From NCBI RefSeq assembly GCF_031928785.1, contig NZ_JARQAL010000002.1: 64,000 nucleotides of DNA. One strand, 5' to 3'. This document shows, one piece after another, positions 1 to 7,410 of this stretch (the stretch's first letter is position 1; the number at the start of each line of letters is the position of its first letter). Source of the stretch: Enterococcus_C asini_A (GTDB lineage Bacteria > Bacillota > Bacilli > Lactobacillales > Enterococcaceae). The notes beneath the pieces are model-generated. The model searched no databases and was not told where the DNA came from. It was given only the letters and a program-made list of their open reading frames with translations. The position numbers and the translations under genes are program-made.

Positions 1-63
1 TCAGAAGTGGAAGGCCAGTGATGGTTGGAGCGGACTGATACTAATCGATCGAGGACTTAACCA
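1..63 (+). rRNA. 23S rRNA, 3' end (partial)
   Basis: The first ~63 bases carry the conserved 3' terminus of bacterial 23S rRNA: GGACTGATACTAATCGATCG followed by AGGACTTAACCA. The rest of the gene lies left of the window. The 5S gene and tRNA-Asn follow in the standard order of an rRNA operon. The exact mature 3' end cannot be fixed by eye. Confidence 0.93.
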
Positions 64-139
64 AAAGAAGTGTGGAACTAGTTTGGAAGACGTATTTCAA
101 CTCCAGTTTTGAGTGAACAAAGTTTACTCAATTAAATAG

Positions 140-255
140 TGTGGTGACGATAGCGAGAAGGATACACCTGTAACCTTGCCGAACACAGAAGTTAAGCTTC
201 TTAGCGCCGATTGTAGTGAAGGGTTTCCCTTTGTGAGAGTAGGACGTCGCCACGC
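140..255 (+). rRNA. rrf: 5S rRNA
   Basis: A 116-nt stretch has the 5S hallmarks. The 5' and 3' ends pair (TGTGGTGACG with CGTCGCCACG), and it contains the conserved CCGAACACAGAAGTTAAGC segment of loop B/C and a GAGAGTAGGACG segment near the end. It sits 77 nt after the 23S 3' end and 5 nt before tRNA-Asn. Confidence 0.95.
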
Positions 256-260
256 ATCAT

Positions 261-334
261 TCCGGCATAGCTCAGTTGGTAGTAGCGCATGACTGTTAAT
301 CATGATGTCGTAGGTTCGAGTCCTACTGCCGGAG
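261..334 (+). tRNA. tRNA-Asn (GUU), first copy
   Basis: The cloverleaf reads TCCGGCA acceptor, D arm TAGCTCAGTTGGTAGTAGC, anticodon loop CTGTTAA (anticodon GTT), T arm GTAGGTTCGAGTCCTAC and acceptor TGCCGGA plus G. No CCA is encoded. It is probably transcribed from the rRNA promoter upstream and stops at the hairpin directly behind it. An apparently identical copy lies at 1648-1721. Confidence 0.96.
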
Positions 335-339
335 TTCTT

Positions 340-367
340 AAGACAGTTTTTACTGTCTTTTTTTTTA
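340..367 (+). terminator. rRNA operon terminator
   Basis: Inverted repeat AGACAGT-TTTT-ACTGTCT followed by a long T run, 6 nt behind tRNA-Asn. It closes the 23S-5S-tRNA transcript. Confidence 0.9.
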
Positions 368-459
368 TCTTTACATTTTGGAAACAGGTAAATAATTCAA
401 AGCTGATTTCGTCATTTGGAGTACAAGTATATCGATAACCACCTATAAATTTCATCTTT

Positions 460-493
460 ACTCGTCGACTGCTCATCGGCGAGTTTTTCTTTT
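460..493 (+). terminator. Possible second terminator
   Basis: Short stem ACTCG...CGAGT (arms 460-464 and 480-484) with a T-rich tail. It is weaker than the hairpin at 340-367 and may be a back-up stop between the rRNA operon and the HAD gene promoter. Confidence 0.45.
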
Positions 494-559
494 AATCGTG
501 AGCAAGCCTTTAAAAAACGTATCGATTTTGACACTAGCTAGCTATATGGGGACTACCAG

Positions 560-589
560 TTGTCTCAAAAGCGTGAATGAGGGTATAAT
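560..589 (+). promoter_or_regulatory. Promoter of HAD phosphatase gene
   Basis: A -35-like TTGTCT (560-565) is separated by 18 nt from a perfect TATAAT (584-589). The start codon is at 621, leaving a short leader with an AATGAGG SD-like stretch. Confidence 0.7.
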
Positions 590-620
590 GGCGAAGAATA
601 GAAAGAAATGAGGCAGATAG

Positions 621-1268
621 ATGAAGTATTTATTTTTTGATTTAGATGGAACGCTGGTGGATTCTTCGGCGGGAATTTATAGTTCGATTGCTTATGCTTT
701 GGAAAAAATGGCACGAGAACCTTTGGAACTGGCGGCTTTACAGCGGTTTATTGGCCCCCCTTTGTTAGATTCCTTTTTGGCTTTAGGAATGACGAAAAAA
801 GAAGCAGAGGCGAGTGTGGCTTGGTACCGAGAGCATTACAAGCAGGGCGCTATGTTGCAAGTTCAAGTATATGAAGGAATTGAGGCATTGCTGAAGAATT
901 TGGCAAGTAAAGAGGGCTATCAGTTACAAATCGCTACATCTAAACCGGAAATTTTTGCTAAGGAAATTTTGGCAGAGTTAGGTCTGGATCGTTATTTTAA
1001 TGGAATTTATGGAGCGGATTTGGAAGGCGTTCGCCACAATAAAGCGGCGGTTTTGGCTTATGCCATGGAGAAGACACCAGGCGCTTCAACGGAAAATAGT
1101 TGGATGATTGGCGATCGGGAGCATGATATACTGGGAGCTTTTACAAATGGCTTGCCGGCAGTTGGGGTACTCTGGGGATTTGGCAGCAAAAAAGAGCTAG
1201 AAGACGCCGGGGCGAGTTATTGTGTGGCGAATACAGCAGAGTTGCAAGCTTATTGTGAAAGGTTATAA
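621..1268 (+). CDS. HAD-superfamily phosphatase (phosphoglycolate phosphatase-like)
   Basis: This 215-residue protein belongs to the haloacid dehalogenase superfamily. Motif I is DLDGTLVDS at residues 7-15, with nucleophile and acid-base Asp two residues apart. A helical cap of about residues 20-85 follows, then ATSKP (motif II) near 112 and IGDREHDILGA (motif IV) near 163. The cap position and length match the phosphoglycolate phosphatase/PGMB-like subgroup, whose members act on small phosphomonoesters. The substrate cannot be read from sequence. It is monocistronic, lying between rRNA/tRNA genes with its own promoter (560-589) and a bidirectional terminator behind it. A housekeeping phosphate-scavenging or metabolite-repair role is inferred. 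Confidence 0.85.
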   Translation: MKYLFFDLDGTLVDSSAGIYSSIAYALEKMAREPLELAALQRFIGPPLLDSFLALGMTKKEAEASVAWYREHYKQGAMLQVQVYEGIEALLKNLASKEGYQLQIATSKPEIFAKEILAELGLDRYFNGIYGADLEGVRHNKAAVLAYAMEKTPGASTENSWMIGDREHDILGAFTNGLPAVGVLWGFGSKKELEDAGASYCVANTAELQAYCERL

Positions 1269-1319
1269 GCTGAATTTTGTAAGGACAAAAGCTATGGTAT
1301 TTTGAATGAATGAGACACG

Positions 1320-1354
1320 AAAAAACCTTTCAGAGAAATCTGAAAGGTTTTTTT
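1320..1354. terminator. Bidirectional terminator
   Basis: A perfect stem with arms AACCTTTCAGA and TCTGAAAGGTT is flanked by an A run on one side and a T run on the other. It can terminate the HAD gene rightwards and tRNA-Thr leftwards. Confidence 0.88.
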
Positions 1355-1356
1355 AA

Positions 1357-1429
1357 AGCCACCTGTCGGATTCGAACCGACGACCTCTTCCTTACCATGG
1401 AAGCGCTCTACCTACTGAGCTAAGGCGGC
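1357..1429 (-). tRNA. tRNA-Thr (GGU)
   Basis: On the minus strand the cloverleaf reads acceptor GCCGCCT, D arm TAGCTCAGTAGGTAGAGC, anticodon stem-loop CTTCC-ATGGTAA-GGAAG (anticodon GGT), T arm GTCGGTTCGAATCCGAC and acceptor AGGTGGC plus T. It is 73 nt with no CCA encoded. It has its own consensus promoter at 1473-1501 and ends in the shared hairpin 1320-1354. Confidence 0.95.
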
Positions 1430-1472
1430 ATTTTTATTATGTTTTGTTATCTCATTATCAAGCACAAATAGA

Positions 1473-1501
1473 ATTATATGATAGCTGGCAAGGGAAGTCA
1501 A
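1473..1501 (-). promoter_or_regulatory. Promoter of tRNA-Thr
   Basis: On the minus strand TTGACT (1496-1501) and TATAAT (1473-1478) are separated by exactly 17 nt, a near-perfect sigma-A promoter. It lies about 45 nt upstream of the mature tRNA 5' end. Confidence 0.88.
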
Positions 1502-1602
1502 CACTTTTTCATGAGATTTTGCGCTTTTTCCCAGACTGAAAACAAGGGAGAGGCAGTCCTTTTTTATTATCTGAATCTTTCAAAAAATAAGCCAAAAAGT
1601 GA

Positions 1603-1631
1603 TTGTCAAAAACCGTCAATCTTGGTAAAAT
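1603..1631 (+). promoter_or_regulatory. Promoter of second tRNA-Asn
   Basis: TTGTCA (1603-1608), a 17-nt spacer and TAAAAT (1626-1631) end 16 nt before the tRNA. This copy is therefore transcribed separately from the rRNA operon. Confidence 0.82.
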
Positions 1632-1647
1632 ATTCTTATGAAATCAT

Positions 1648-1721
1648 TCCGGCATAGCTCAGTTGGTAGTAGCGCATGACTGTTAATCATGATGTCGTAG
1701 GTTCGAGTCCTACTGCCGGAG
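1648..1721 (+). tRNA. tRNA-Asn (GUU), second copy
   Basis: The sequence appears identical to tRNA-Asn at 261-334, including the 4 bases immediately upstream (TCAT) and the G-T after the discriminator. It is a solitary gene with its own promoter and terminator. Confidence 0.96.
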
Positions 1722-1725
1722 TAGG

Positions 1726-1757
1726 TAGTCTTTTCCTGATGGGAAGAGGCTTTTTTT
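1726..1757 (+). terminator. Terminator of second tRNA-Asn
   Basis: Stem AGTCTTTTCC-TGAT-GGGAAGAGGCT (G-U and near-perfect pairing) followed by seven T. Confidence 0.82.
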
Positions 1758-1808
1758 CTGCAAATAAAGAATGAGAATAGTGAAAGCTAGGCCGCAACCT
1801 AGCTTTCT

Positions 1809-3185
1809 TTATTTTGTCGCGGTTTGAATTTCTTGATACAAGGCAGTGGTTTTCTCTTCTTGGCTACTAAAGTAATAATCGCGGTTTTTGGTCACCACAT
1901 GTAAGTAAGGTCTTTTTGCAAGGGTTAGATAGAGGCTAGCCTTTTTGTCGGCTACTTTAAATTCTCCTGTCAAGTAGTGGTCGCCACCATAGCCGTTGGT
2001 GCGCACGATTTTTGGGGGAAGTTTGTCCACCAGTTCCACGGACTGAATTTGGTTTAAAGGAATGTGACTTTCTTTGGCAAAAGGGGCGTCCAAGGTCAAG
2101 GTATCGTAAGTGAGTTGGGCAGAAAAGCTGTCTTTGACAAAATCCATCTGGTAAAGGGGAATCAAAGTGCCAATCATCAATCCAAAAATTACAAGCAGGG
2201 TGCCAATGCCTAGCACTTTACCCATGGGACGACCTAGGTTAATGCCAATATTTAACCCAATGCGATCGGGCACCATGATTCGGCTATCGTTAGGATTGTT
2301 ATACATGGCAAAGCGCCAATACTGGTCTTCCCCTGTATAGCGGTAGTCGGCTACTTGGTTCAAAAGTTGATCTTGACGTTTTCTCAAGTGGAGCAACATT
2401 CCGACTGTGTACAACAGAAAGCCACAGAGCAAAAGAGGAAAGAAGATGGCGAGAATAGTCGCCCCAAGACCCTTTGTTTCCATACTCAGTTGAGGGAGCC
2501 ATAAAAGAACCAGTAAAAAATAAGGCAAAGTGACCATCATCAAAGACCAAGTGTGCTTGGTGATATCGTTTAATTGCTGGTTAATGGCTGCTTCTTTGGT
2601 GATTGGGCGCACAGGAAGGCGTTTAATGGCAAACCATAAAGCCACAGATAAAATCCAGAACCCTAAAGCTGATGTGCTTAGTATTAGAAAATTATCCGCT
2701 TTGAGTTGCCAAAGCCATCCACAATAAAGCAAGGTCAAAACAAAAGCCGGCAGTAAAGCAATGAATGGAACTAATTTACGATTTTTAGCTTGAATGAGTT
2801 TCGTATCGATTACCACAGGCGCTACCGGCAATTGCCAACCTTTTGCAACTTTTAAGTCGTGCATTTTGCGAATGTAGCGAATTTCCACGGCGTAACTGCC
2901 ACCTAAGGCAAATAATAAACACAGCCAAAAACTGGTCATCATAAAAGATTCCTTGGATAAGAAAAACAAGCTAAGTCCTAATAGACAGCCTAGAATAGCT
3001 AAAACCCAGAGACTGCGACGAAATTTTTTGACTAAATTTAAGACAGCCGCATCCTCTAAGTGTTCTTTCGGGAGCGTGTTTTCGATGATTACTTGTTTAT
3101 GGGACTTACCGGCAATGCCGATGGTAAAGGCCATGGCGACATTAATTAGCACCAAGGTCAAGAAAAAAACGAGTTGTAAAGTCAT
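1809..3185 (-). CDS. Polytopic membrane protein of YtrA-type operon (DUF1648/DUF5808-like)
   Basis: This 458-residue membrane protein starts with a helix (about residues 3-21), followed by paired helices near 55-95, 138-190, 215-270 and 325-350. A 110-residue tail without membrane segments looks like a PH-type extracytoplasmic or cytoplasmic domain. A motif NPNDSRIMVPDRIGLN around residue 297 resembles the signature of DUF5808 proteins, which are often found with DUF1648 membrane proteins. It is the last gene of an operon running GntR regulator, small membrane protein, ATPase, permease, then this gene. Spacing from the permease stop is 21 nt. Function is unknown. By position it is probably an accessory component of the neighbouring ABC-2 transporter. 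Confidence 0.7.
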   Translation of the reverse strand: MTLQLVFFLTLVLINVAMAFTIGIAGKSHKQVIIENTLPKEHLEDAAVLNLVKKFRRSLWVLAILGCLLGLSLFFLSKESFMMTSFWLCLLFALGGSYAVEIRYIRKMHDLKVAKGWQLPVAPVVIDTKLIQAKNRKLVPFIALLPAFVLTLLYCGWLWQLKADNFLILSTSALGFWILSVALWFAIKRLPVRPITKEAAINQQLNDITKHTWSLMMVTLPYFLLVLLWLPQLSMETKGLGATILAIFFPLLLCGFLLYTVGMLLHLRKRQDQLLNQVADYRYTGEDQYWRFAMYNNPNDSRIMVPDRIGLNIGINLGRPMGKVLGIGTLLVIFGLMIGTLIPLYQMDFVKDSFSAQLTYDTLTLDAPFAKESHIPLNQIQSVELVDKLPPKIVRTNGYGGDHYLTGEFKVADKKASLYLTLAKRPYLHVVTKNRDYYFSSQEEKTTALYQEIQTATK

Positions 3186-3206
3186 GGTGGTTATTCCTTT
3201 CTAACA

Positions 3207-3974
3207 TTAAAGAAGGCGTTTGGTAAAAATTTTCAAAGCACACCAGATGGATAACAGTAGCAATATGACAGCGAGAATCACTGCTGGCAAACTGTCGGTA
3301 AAATCGCTAGCGCCGGTTAGCCATTTGGCATTTTCACTACCTAGGCTAAAGGGATTGTAGTGATTGATTTTTTGAAACAGATTGATTATAAGACTTGTGG
3401 CAAACATCAAGGCAAAATAAAACAAACTTTGCAAACCATTGTTGCCAACAGCTGATGCGAGAATCAAGAAAGCGCACAAGAGCAAGCCGTATAGCCACAA
3501 GGGGATGACGGCACTCGCTAAATTCCGACTTAGATCATCGGTAAAAAAGTAGCGGGTATAGCCAAAACAAATTGCAAATGACAGCCAGTACCCCCCAGTC
3601 CAAGTGACCCCAAGATAGGCGGCTTTGCCTAAAACTACGTTCCGGCGTTTTAAGCCTAGGGGAAGTAAGGAAAGCAAAGTGCCTCTTTCGATTTCTCCGG
3701 CTAACGTATCCCCGTATAACAAGACTAAGGCTAAGAGACCGAACTGACTGATATTTTTGAAAAACTGTCCCCAAGCATCCACGGAAGAAGGTTCGGGAAA
3801 AGTGATTTGGGTAGTATGGGGCAAGGCAGCTTTCATCAGTTCGAGAGTGAGTTTAGCAATCAATGGGGACATCATGCCGGCTGCGATAAAAAGAATAGCC
3901 AGAATCAACAAGCGTTTTTTTCGTAATGCTTCTAAGTGTTCTTTATGAAATTGACTGATAAATTGATGGTTCAT
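3207..3974 (-). CDS. ABC-2 type transporter permease
   Basis: This 255-residue integral membrane protein has six predicted helices: near residues 20-40, 78-95, 115-140, 155-175, 180-200 and 230-250. The GEIERGTLLSLLPLG stretch (residues 90-104) is the typical E-x-E/R-G-T motif of ABC-2 permeases. It overlaps the upstream ATPase by 4 nt (ATGA), so the two are translationally coupled and form one transporter. With a YtrA-type regulator upstream, the operon resembles the Bacillus ytrABCDEF class, which responds to cell-wall-active compounds. The cargo is not known. Confidence 0.82.
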   Translation of the reverse strand: MNHQFISQFHKEHLEALRKKRLLILAILFIAAGMMSPLIAKLTLELMKAALPHTTQITFPEPSSVDAWGQFFKNISQFGLLALVLLYGDTLAGEIERGTLLSLLPLGLKRRNVVLGKAAYLGVTWTGGYWLSFAICFGYTRYFFTDDLSRNLASAVIPLWLYGLLLCAFLILASAVGNNGLQSLFYFALMFATSLIINLFQKINHYNPFSLGSENAKWLTGASDFTDSLPAVILAVILLLLSIWCALKIFTKRLL

Positions 3975-4879
3975 CCTTTCACCACCTTTAAGAAAAGTTC
4001 TTCCAGACTTGGTTGCACCAGTTGAAAACCAGTAGGTACCAGCTGGGAGTGGGTTAATGTTGCTAGAATCTCATGGCCGGCTTTTGTAGGATCAGCAACC
4101 ACAAGCACCACTTTATTTTCAAGTAATTTAGTAGGCCAGCTTTTTTCGGCGATGTTCTGAAATTGCCGGGCTTCTGCTTGTTGGTGAAAGGTCAGTTCAT
4201 AGGTATAACCGCTGTGACTCGCTTTCAATTCTTCTAAGTTGCCGGCTAAGGCAATTTTGCCTTCATGTAAAATCGCCACTTGATCACAAATGGCCTCCAC
4301 ATCGGTTAATAAATGAGTGGAAAACAAAACAGTGGTTTGTCCTTTTAATTGTTGAAAAATCTCCAAGAAGGCTTTTCGGCCTAAAGGATCTAGAGCTGAA
4401 GTGGGTTCATCACAAATTAGTAAAGGGGGCTTAGTCAACAGCGCTTGCGCCAGTCCTAGACGTTGTTTCATCCCGCGGGAATAACTGCCGATTCGCTTGT
4501 TTACTTGAGCGAGTCCTACTTGTTGTAAGACTACTTGACTGCGTTCTTTAATTTGTTTAGAGCTCATACCAGCTGCGCTACCGGCATAATGCAGTTGTTC
4601 TTTGGCTTTCATATAGGGATAAAAGCTGGGGACATCAGGTAAGTAACCTACTTGCTGAGGCAAAGGCTTGCCGAAGAGAACCGGTTTGTCATAAAGGGTA
4701 ACTTCTCCAGAATCGGCGGGCAATAATCCTAAAAGAATCTTTAACGTGGTGGTTTTCCCGGCACCATTTTCTCCTACAAAGCCATAGATGCTGCCAGTGG
4801 GAATCGTTAAATCCAAGCCTTGCAAAATTGCTTTGCCGGCAAAGGACTTATTGAGTTGCTTTAAGGTAACAGCGTTCAT
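3971..4879 (-). CDS. ABC transporter ATP-binding protein
   Basis: This 302-residue ATPase has a Walker A GENGAGKTTT at about residue 36, Q-loop near 77 (QVGYLPD), signature YSRGMKQRL (a variant of LSGGQ, common in ABC-2 drug and lipid exporters) at about 134, Walker B LLICDEPTSALD at about 154 and H-loop STHLL near 188. After residue 215 it has the C-terminal extension usual for DrrA/CcmA-like ATPases. Start and stop codons overlap both neighbours by 4 nt. It powers the permease encoded directly downstream. Regulation by the GntR-family protein at the head of the operon is inferred. Confidence 0.9.
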   Translation of the reverse strand: MNAVTLKQLNKSFAGKAILQGLDLTIPTGSIYGFVGENGAGKTTTLKILLGLLPADSGEVTLYDKPVLFGKPLPQQVGYLPDVPSFYPYMKAKEQLHYAGSAAGMSSKQIKERSQVVLQQVGLAQVNKRIGSYSRGMKQRLGLAQALLTKPPLLICDEPTSALDPLGRKAFLEIFQQLKGQTTVLFSTHLLTDVEAICDQVAILHEGKIALAGNLEELKASHSGYTYELTFHQQAEARQFQNIAEKSWPTKLLENKVVLVVADPTKAGHEILATLTHSQLVPTGFQLVQPSLEELFLKVVKG

Positions 4880-5103
4880 TCTTCTTCTCCTTTGCCAATT
4901 GCAAAATACAAAATTGGGCCAATAAAAGAAAACAAGGCGCTGACCAAAGTCCAGACTAGTTTATTGCCTCGTTTGTAATGGGGATGGCGCCACACATCCA
5001 CAATGGCAAAAATCGCCAAGCCAAATTGTAAAATGATTAAGGGAATTAAGACCGGTAAATACTCTTGTAATGGGATGGTCGTAGAAGTAAGACTAGTCAT
5101 CAT
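4876..5103 (-). CDS. Small PLDc_N-type membrane protein
   Basis: This 75-residue protein has two hydrophobic helices. The motif order LQFGLAIFAIVDVWRHP...KLVWTLVSALFSFIGPILYFAIGK matches the phospholipase D N-terminal (PLDc_N) family of small two-helix proteins, which recur in YtrA-type operons. I chose the ATG at 5103 because GGAGG sits 5 nt before it. The reading frame extends five codons further upstream without a better SD. It overlaps the GntR gene end by 11 nt and the ATPase start by 4 nt. It is probably an accessory membrane subunit of the transporter. Confidence 0.78.
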   Translation of the reverse strand: MMTSLTSTTIPLQEYLPVLIPLIILQFGLAIFAIVDVWRHPHYKRGNKLVWTLVSALFSFIGPILYFAIGKGEEE

Positions 5104-5482
5104 GGTTTCCTCCTTCAAAATTTTGCCAAATGGTATCTATTGCACTTAATAAGCTTTCCTTTGTGATGCCATGGAGTTTTCCTTGGGCTAAAAGCAGGGC
5201 CAGCGTTTGATGAAGGTCTGCTTCTTCTTTGAGAGTAAAGTTATCCGGCAGGCGTACGAGGGAGCCTTTGCGCCGATCGGTAATCAAATAGCCCTCGTCT
5301 TTTAACAGGTTGTAAGCCTTGGAAATGGTCATGGTGTTCACACCTAATTCATCAGCCAACTGGCGTACCGTGGGCAATGACTCTCCTGGGACCAATTCTC
5401 CTTTGGCAATACCCAGAATCACTTGATCCCGCAATTGTTGGTAAATGGGAATGACGGACAAAGTGTCAATTTCCAGTAACAT
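5093..5482 (-). CDS. GntR-family repressor, YtrA subfamily
   Basis: This 129-residue regulator has an N-terminal winged helix of the GntR family (IPIYQQLRDQVILGIAKGEL, then TVRQLADELGVNTMTISKAY) and a short C-terminal helical dimerisation tail, the YtrA-type architecture with no ligand-binding domain. The start chosen is the ATG at 5482, preceded by GGAGG. Codons upstream are open but lack family similarity. It is the first gene of the transporter operon, and the inverted repeat at 5501-5537 overlaps the presumed promoter. Autorepression is therefore likely. Confidence 0.88.
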   Translation of the reverse strand: MLLEIDTLSVIPIYQQLRDQVILGIAKGELVPGESLPTVRQLADELGVNTMTISKAYNLLKDEGYLITDRRKGSLVRLPDNFTLKEEADLHQTLALLLAQGKLHGITKESLLSAIDTIWQNFEGGNHDD

Positions 5483-5500
5483 AAAGGTCCTCCATTCTTT

Positions 5501-5537
5501 GTCTTGTTTGTATCGGTAAGTGTAATACATACAAGAC
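5501..5537 (-). promoter_or_regulatory. Candidate operator of the YtrA-type operon
   Basis: Imperfect inverted repeat GTCTTGT (5501-5507) ... ACAAGAC (5531-5537), with a second nested pair TTGTAT/ATACAA. It lies 18 nt upstream of the GntR start, where an autorepressing GntR dimer would bind. The TGTAATACA core resembles GntR/YtrA half-sites in general form. No footprint data are available here. Confidence 0.5.
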
Positions 5538-5694
5538 AAAAACACAAGAAAAAGCCGTTGAAGAGTAAATTGCAAAGAATTTTCCCATTATTTGCACATT
5601 TATTGAAATTGCTTTTTAGAAGGGGTAGAATAGGCAAGTAAGCCTCCGACAAATGATGAAAAACATTCGGTTGGCAGTTGAAAGGATGAAGAAA

Positions 5695-7023
5695 ATGCCA
5701 GAAATTACGAAAGAAATGACGGCAGAATTTGCCAAAACTTATGAAACCAGCGCAAAAAATCAAGCACTAGCCCACAGTGTGATTAAAAATGGAATCACTG
5801 CTTCTGCTGAAAATATCGCAAGCCATGTGGAAAACGCGCCAATCTTTTCCGTAGACCTTGCTACCGGCGCAGTGGCAAACCAAAAACAATCCGGTCGTTG
5901 CTGGATGTTTGCGGCTTTGAACACTTTCCGTCATAAAATGCTGGAAAGCTTGAAATTAAAAGACTTTGAATTGTCCCAAAACTATACCTTCTTCTGGGAC
6001 AAATATGAAAAAGCCAATTACTTCTATGAAAACATCTTGGCTACCGCTGACCAAGAGTTAACCAGCCGAGAAGTGGCATTTTTGTTGCAAATGCCTCAAC
6101 AAGATGGCGGCCAATGGGACATGATTGTTTCCATTTTCCAAAAATACGGTGTGGTACCAAAAGCTGCAATGCCAGAAAGTGCCAACTCTTCTAACTCTCG
6201 GGATTTGAACAACTACTTGAATAAAAAATTACGAAAAGATGCCGTAACCTTGCGAGACATGGTGGCAGCCGGTAAAACCGAGGCTGAAATTCAAACTGCT
6301 AAAAAAGCGATGTTGGCAGAAATCTACAATTTCTTGCGCATTTCTTTAGGCACACCTCCAGAAACCTTTGATTTTGAATATCGTGATGAAGACAAGAACT
6401 ACCACATTGACCAAAACTTGACTCCCCAAACTTTCTTTGAAAAATACGTGGGGGTAAACTTGGACGATTATGTCAGCATCATCAATGCCCCAACCGCTGA
6501 CAAGCCTTACGATAAATCTTACACGGTTTCCATGCTAGGCAATGTAGTCGGTGGCAAACAAGTCAAATACTTAAATGTGGATATGGAAAGCTTCAAAAAA
6601 TTGGCAATAGCTCAATTAGAAAGTGGCGAGTCCATTTGGTTTGGTTGTGATGTAGGCCAATCCTCTACTCGCGATACTGGTATCATGGCTTTAGACGCCT
6701 ATGATATCAATGGCTTATTTGACATTGACTTCACCATGACTAAAGCAGAGCGCTTAGACTACGGCGAAAGCTTAATGACACACGCCATGGTCTTAACCGG
6801 TGTGGACATGGTAGACGGCAAATCCACCAAATGGAAAGTAGAAAACAGCTGGGGCGATAAAGTCGGTGAAAAAGGATTCTTCGTCATGAGTGATGCTTGG
6901 ATGGATGAATACACGTACCAAATCGTCATCCGAAAAGAATTCTTAAGTGCCGAACAACTGGCAGCTTTTGAAGTCGAACCAAAAGTCTTGGCACCATGGG
7001 ATCCAATGGGCGCTTTGGCGTAG
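5695..7023 (+). CDS. pepC: Aminopeptidase C (bleomycin hydrolase family, C1B)
   Basis: This 442-residue cytosolic cysteine aminopeptidase releases N-terminal amino acids from peptides and forms a hexameric barrel in characterised homologues. The catalytic triad is visible: Cys in QSGRCWMFAALN (about residue 70), His in LMTHAMVLTG (about 363) and Asn in VENSWGDK (about 384). The C-terminus ends in the family-typical DPMGALA, whose last residue in homologues occupies the active-site cleft. I placed the start at 5695 (MPEITKEM), with AAAGGA 9 nt before it. An in-frame ATG at 5653 would add 14 residues. It is monocistronic, with a strong terminator behind. Confidence 0.95.
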   Translation: MPEITKEMTAEFAKTYETSAKNQALAHSVIKNGITASAENIASHVENAPIFSVDLATGAVANQKQSGRCWMFAALNTFRHKMLESLKLKDFELSQNYTFFWDKYEKANYFYENILATADQELTSREVAFLLQMPQQDGGQWDMIVSIFQKYGVVPKAAMPESANSSNSRDLNNYLNKKLRKDAVTLRDMVAAGKTEAEIQTAKKAMLAEIYNFLRISLGTPPETFDFEYRDEDKNYHIDQNLTPQTFFEKYVGVNLDDYVSIINAPTADKPYDKSYTVSMLGNVVGGKQVKYLNVDMESFKKLAIAQLESGESIWFGCDVGQSSTRDTGIMALDAYDINGLFDIDFTMTKAERLDYGESLMTHAMVLTGVDMVDGKSTKWKVENSWGDKVGEKGFFVMSDAWMDEYTYQIVIRKEFLSAEQLAAFEVEPKVLAPWDPMGALA

Positions 7024-7105
7024 CAAGGGTTACAGCTCCTAAAGCCTCCAAGGGGGCAAAAAAGGGCAAAATTATTTGCAGTGTAGACACAGTGATAAAT
7101 TTCTT

Positions 7106-7137
7106 CCACCCCGATACAAATGGTATCGGGGTGTTTT
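7106..7137 (+). terminator. Terminator of pepC
   Basis: Perfect stem CACCCCGATAC...GTATCGGGGTG with a TTTT tail. Confidence 0.88.
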
Positions 7138-7248
7138 GGTCTGGTATTATTTTTGCTGATTTTCGTGTCAGATTCGTGGATAAGTAAGGAATTTACGGCT
7201 TGCCGAAATTTTAAAGGCATATCCAAAGACATTTTTCCCTACTTTCGT

Positions 7249-7410
7249 TATACTTAAATGCGTCACGAGGGCTTACTTACAAAAAGTATCAAAAAACGGG
7301 AATGATTCTGCTTGTAGCTGAGACTTCGAGTGAACTATTGAAGAATGGTCACTGGGAACCTTTACTTCCTTTGACGGACTTGTCATAAAAATTAGAAAGG
7401 ATGTTACACT
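7249..7410 (+). promoter_or_regulatory. Promoter and ~150-nt leader of tcyP-like gene
   Basis: A -10-like TATACT (7249-7254) precedes a leader of about 150 nt before the cystine transporter. I looked for T-box (AGGTGGTACCGCG), SAM (S-box) and TPP signatures and found none, and there is no terminator hairpin before the start. An SD AGAAAGGA precedes the ATG at 7411. The length of the leader is unexplained. Confidence 0.45.
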
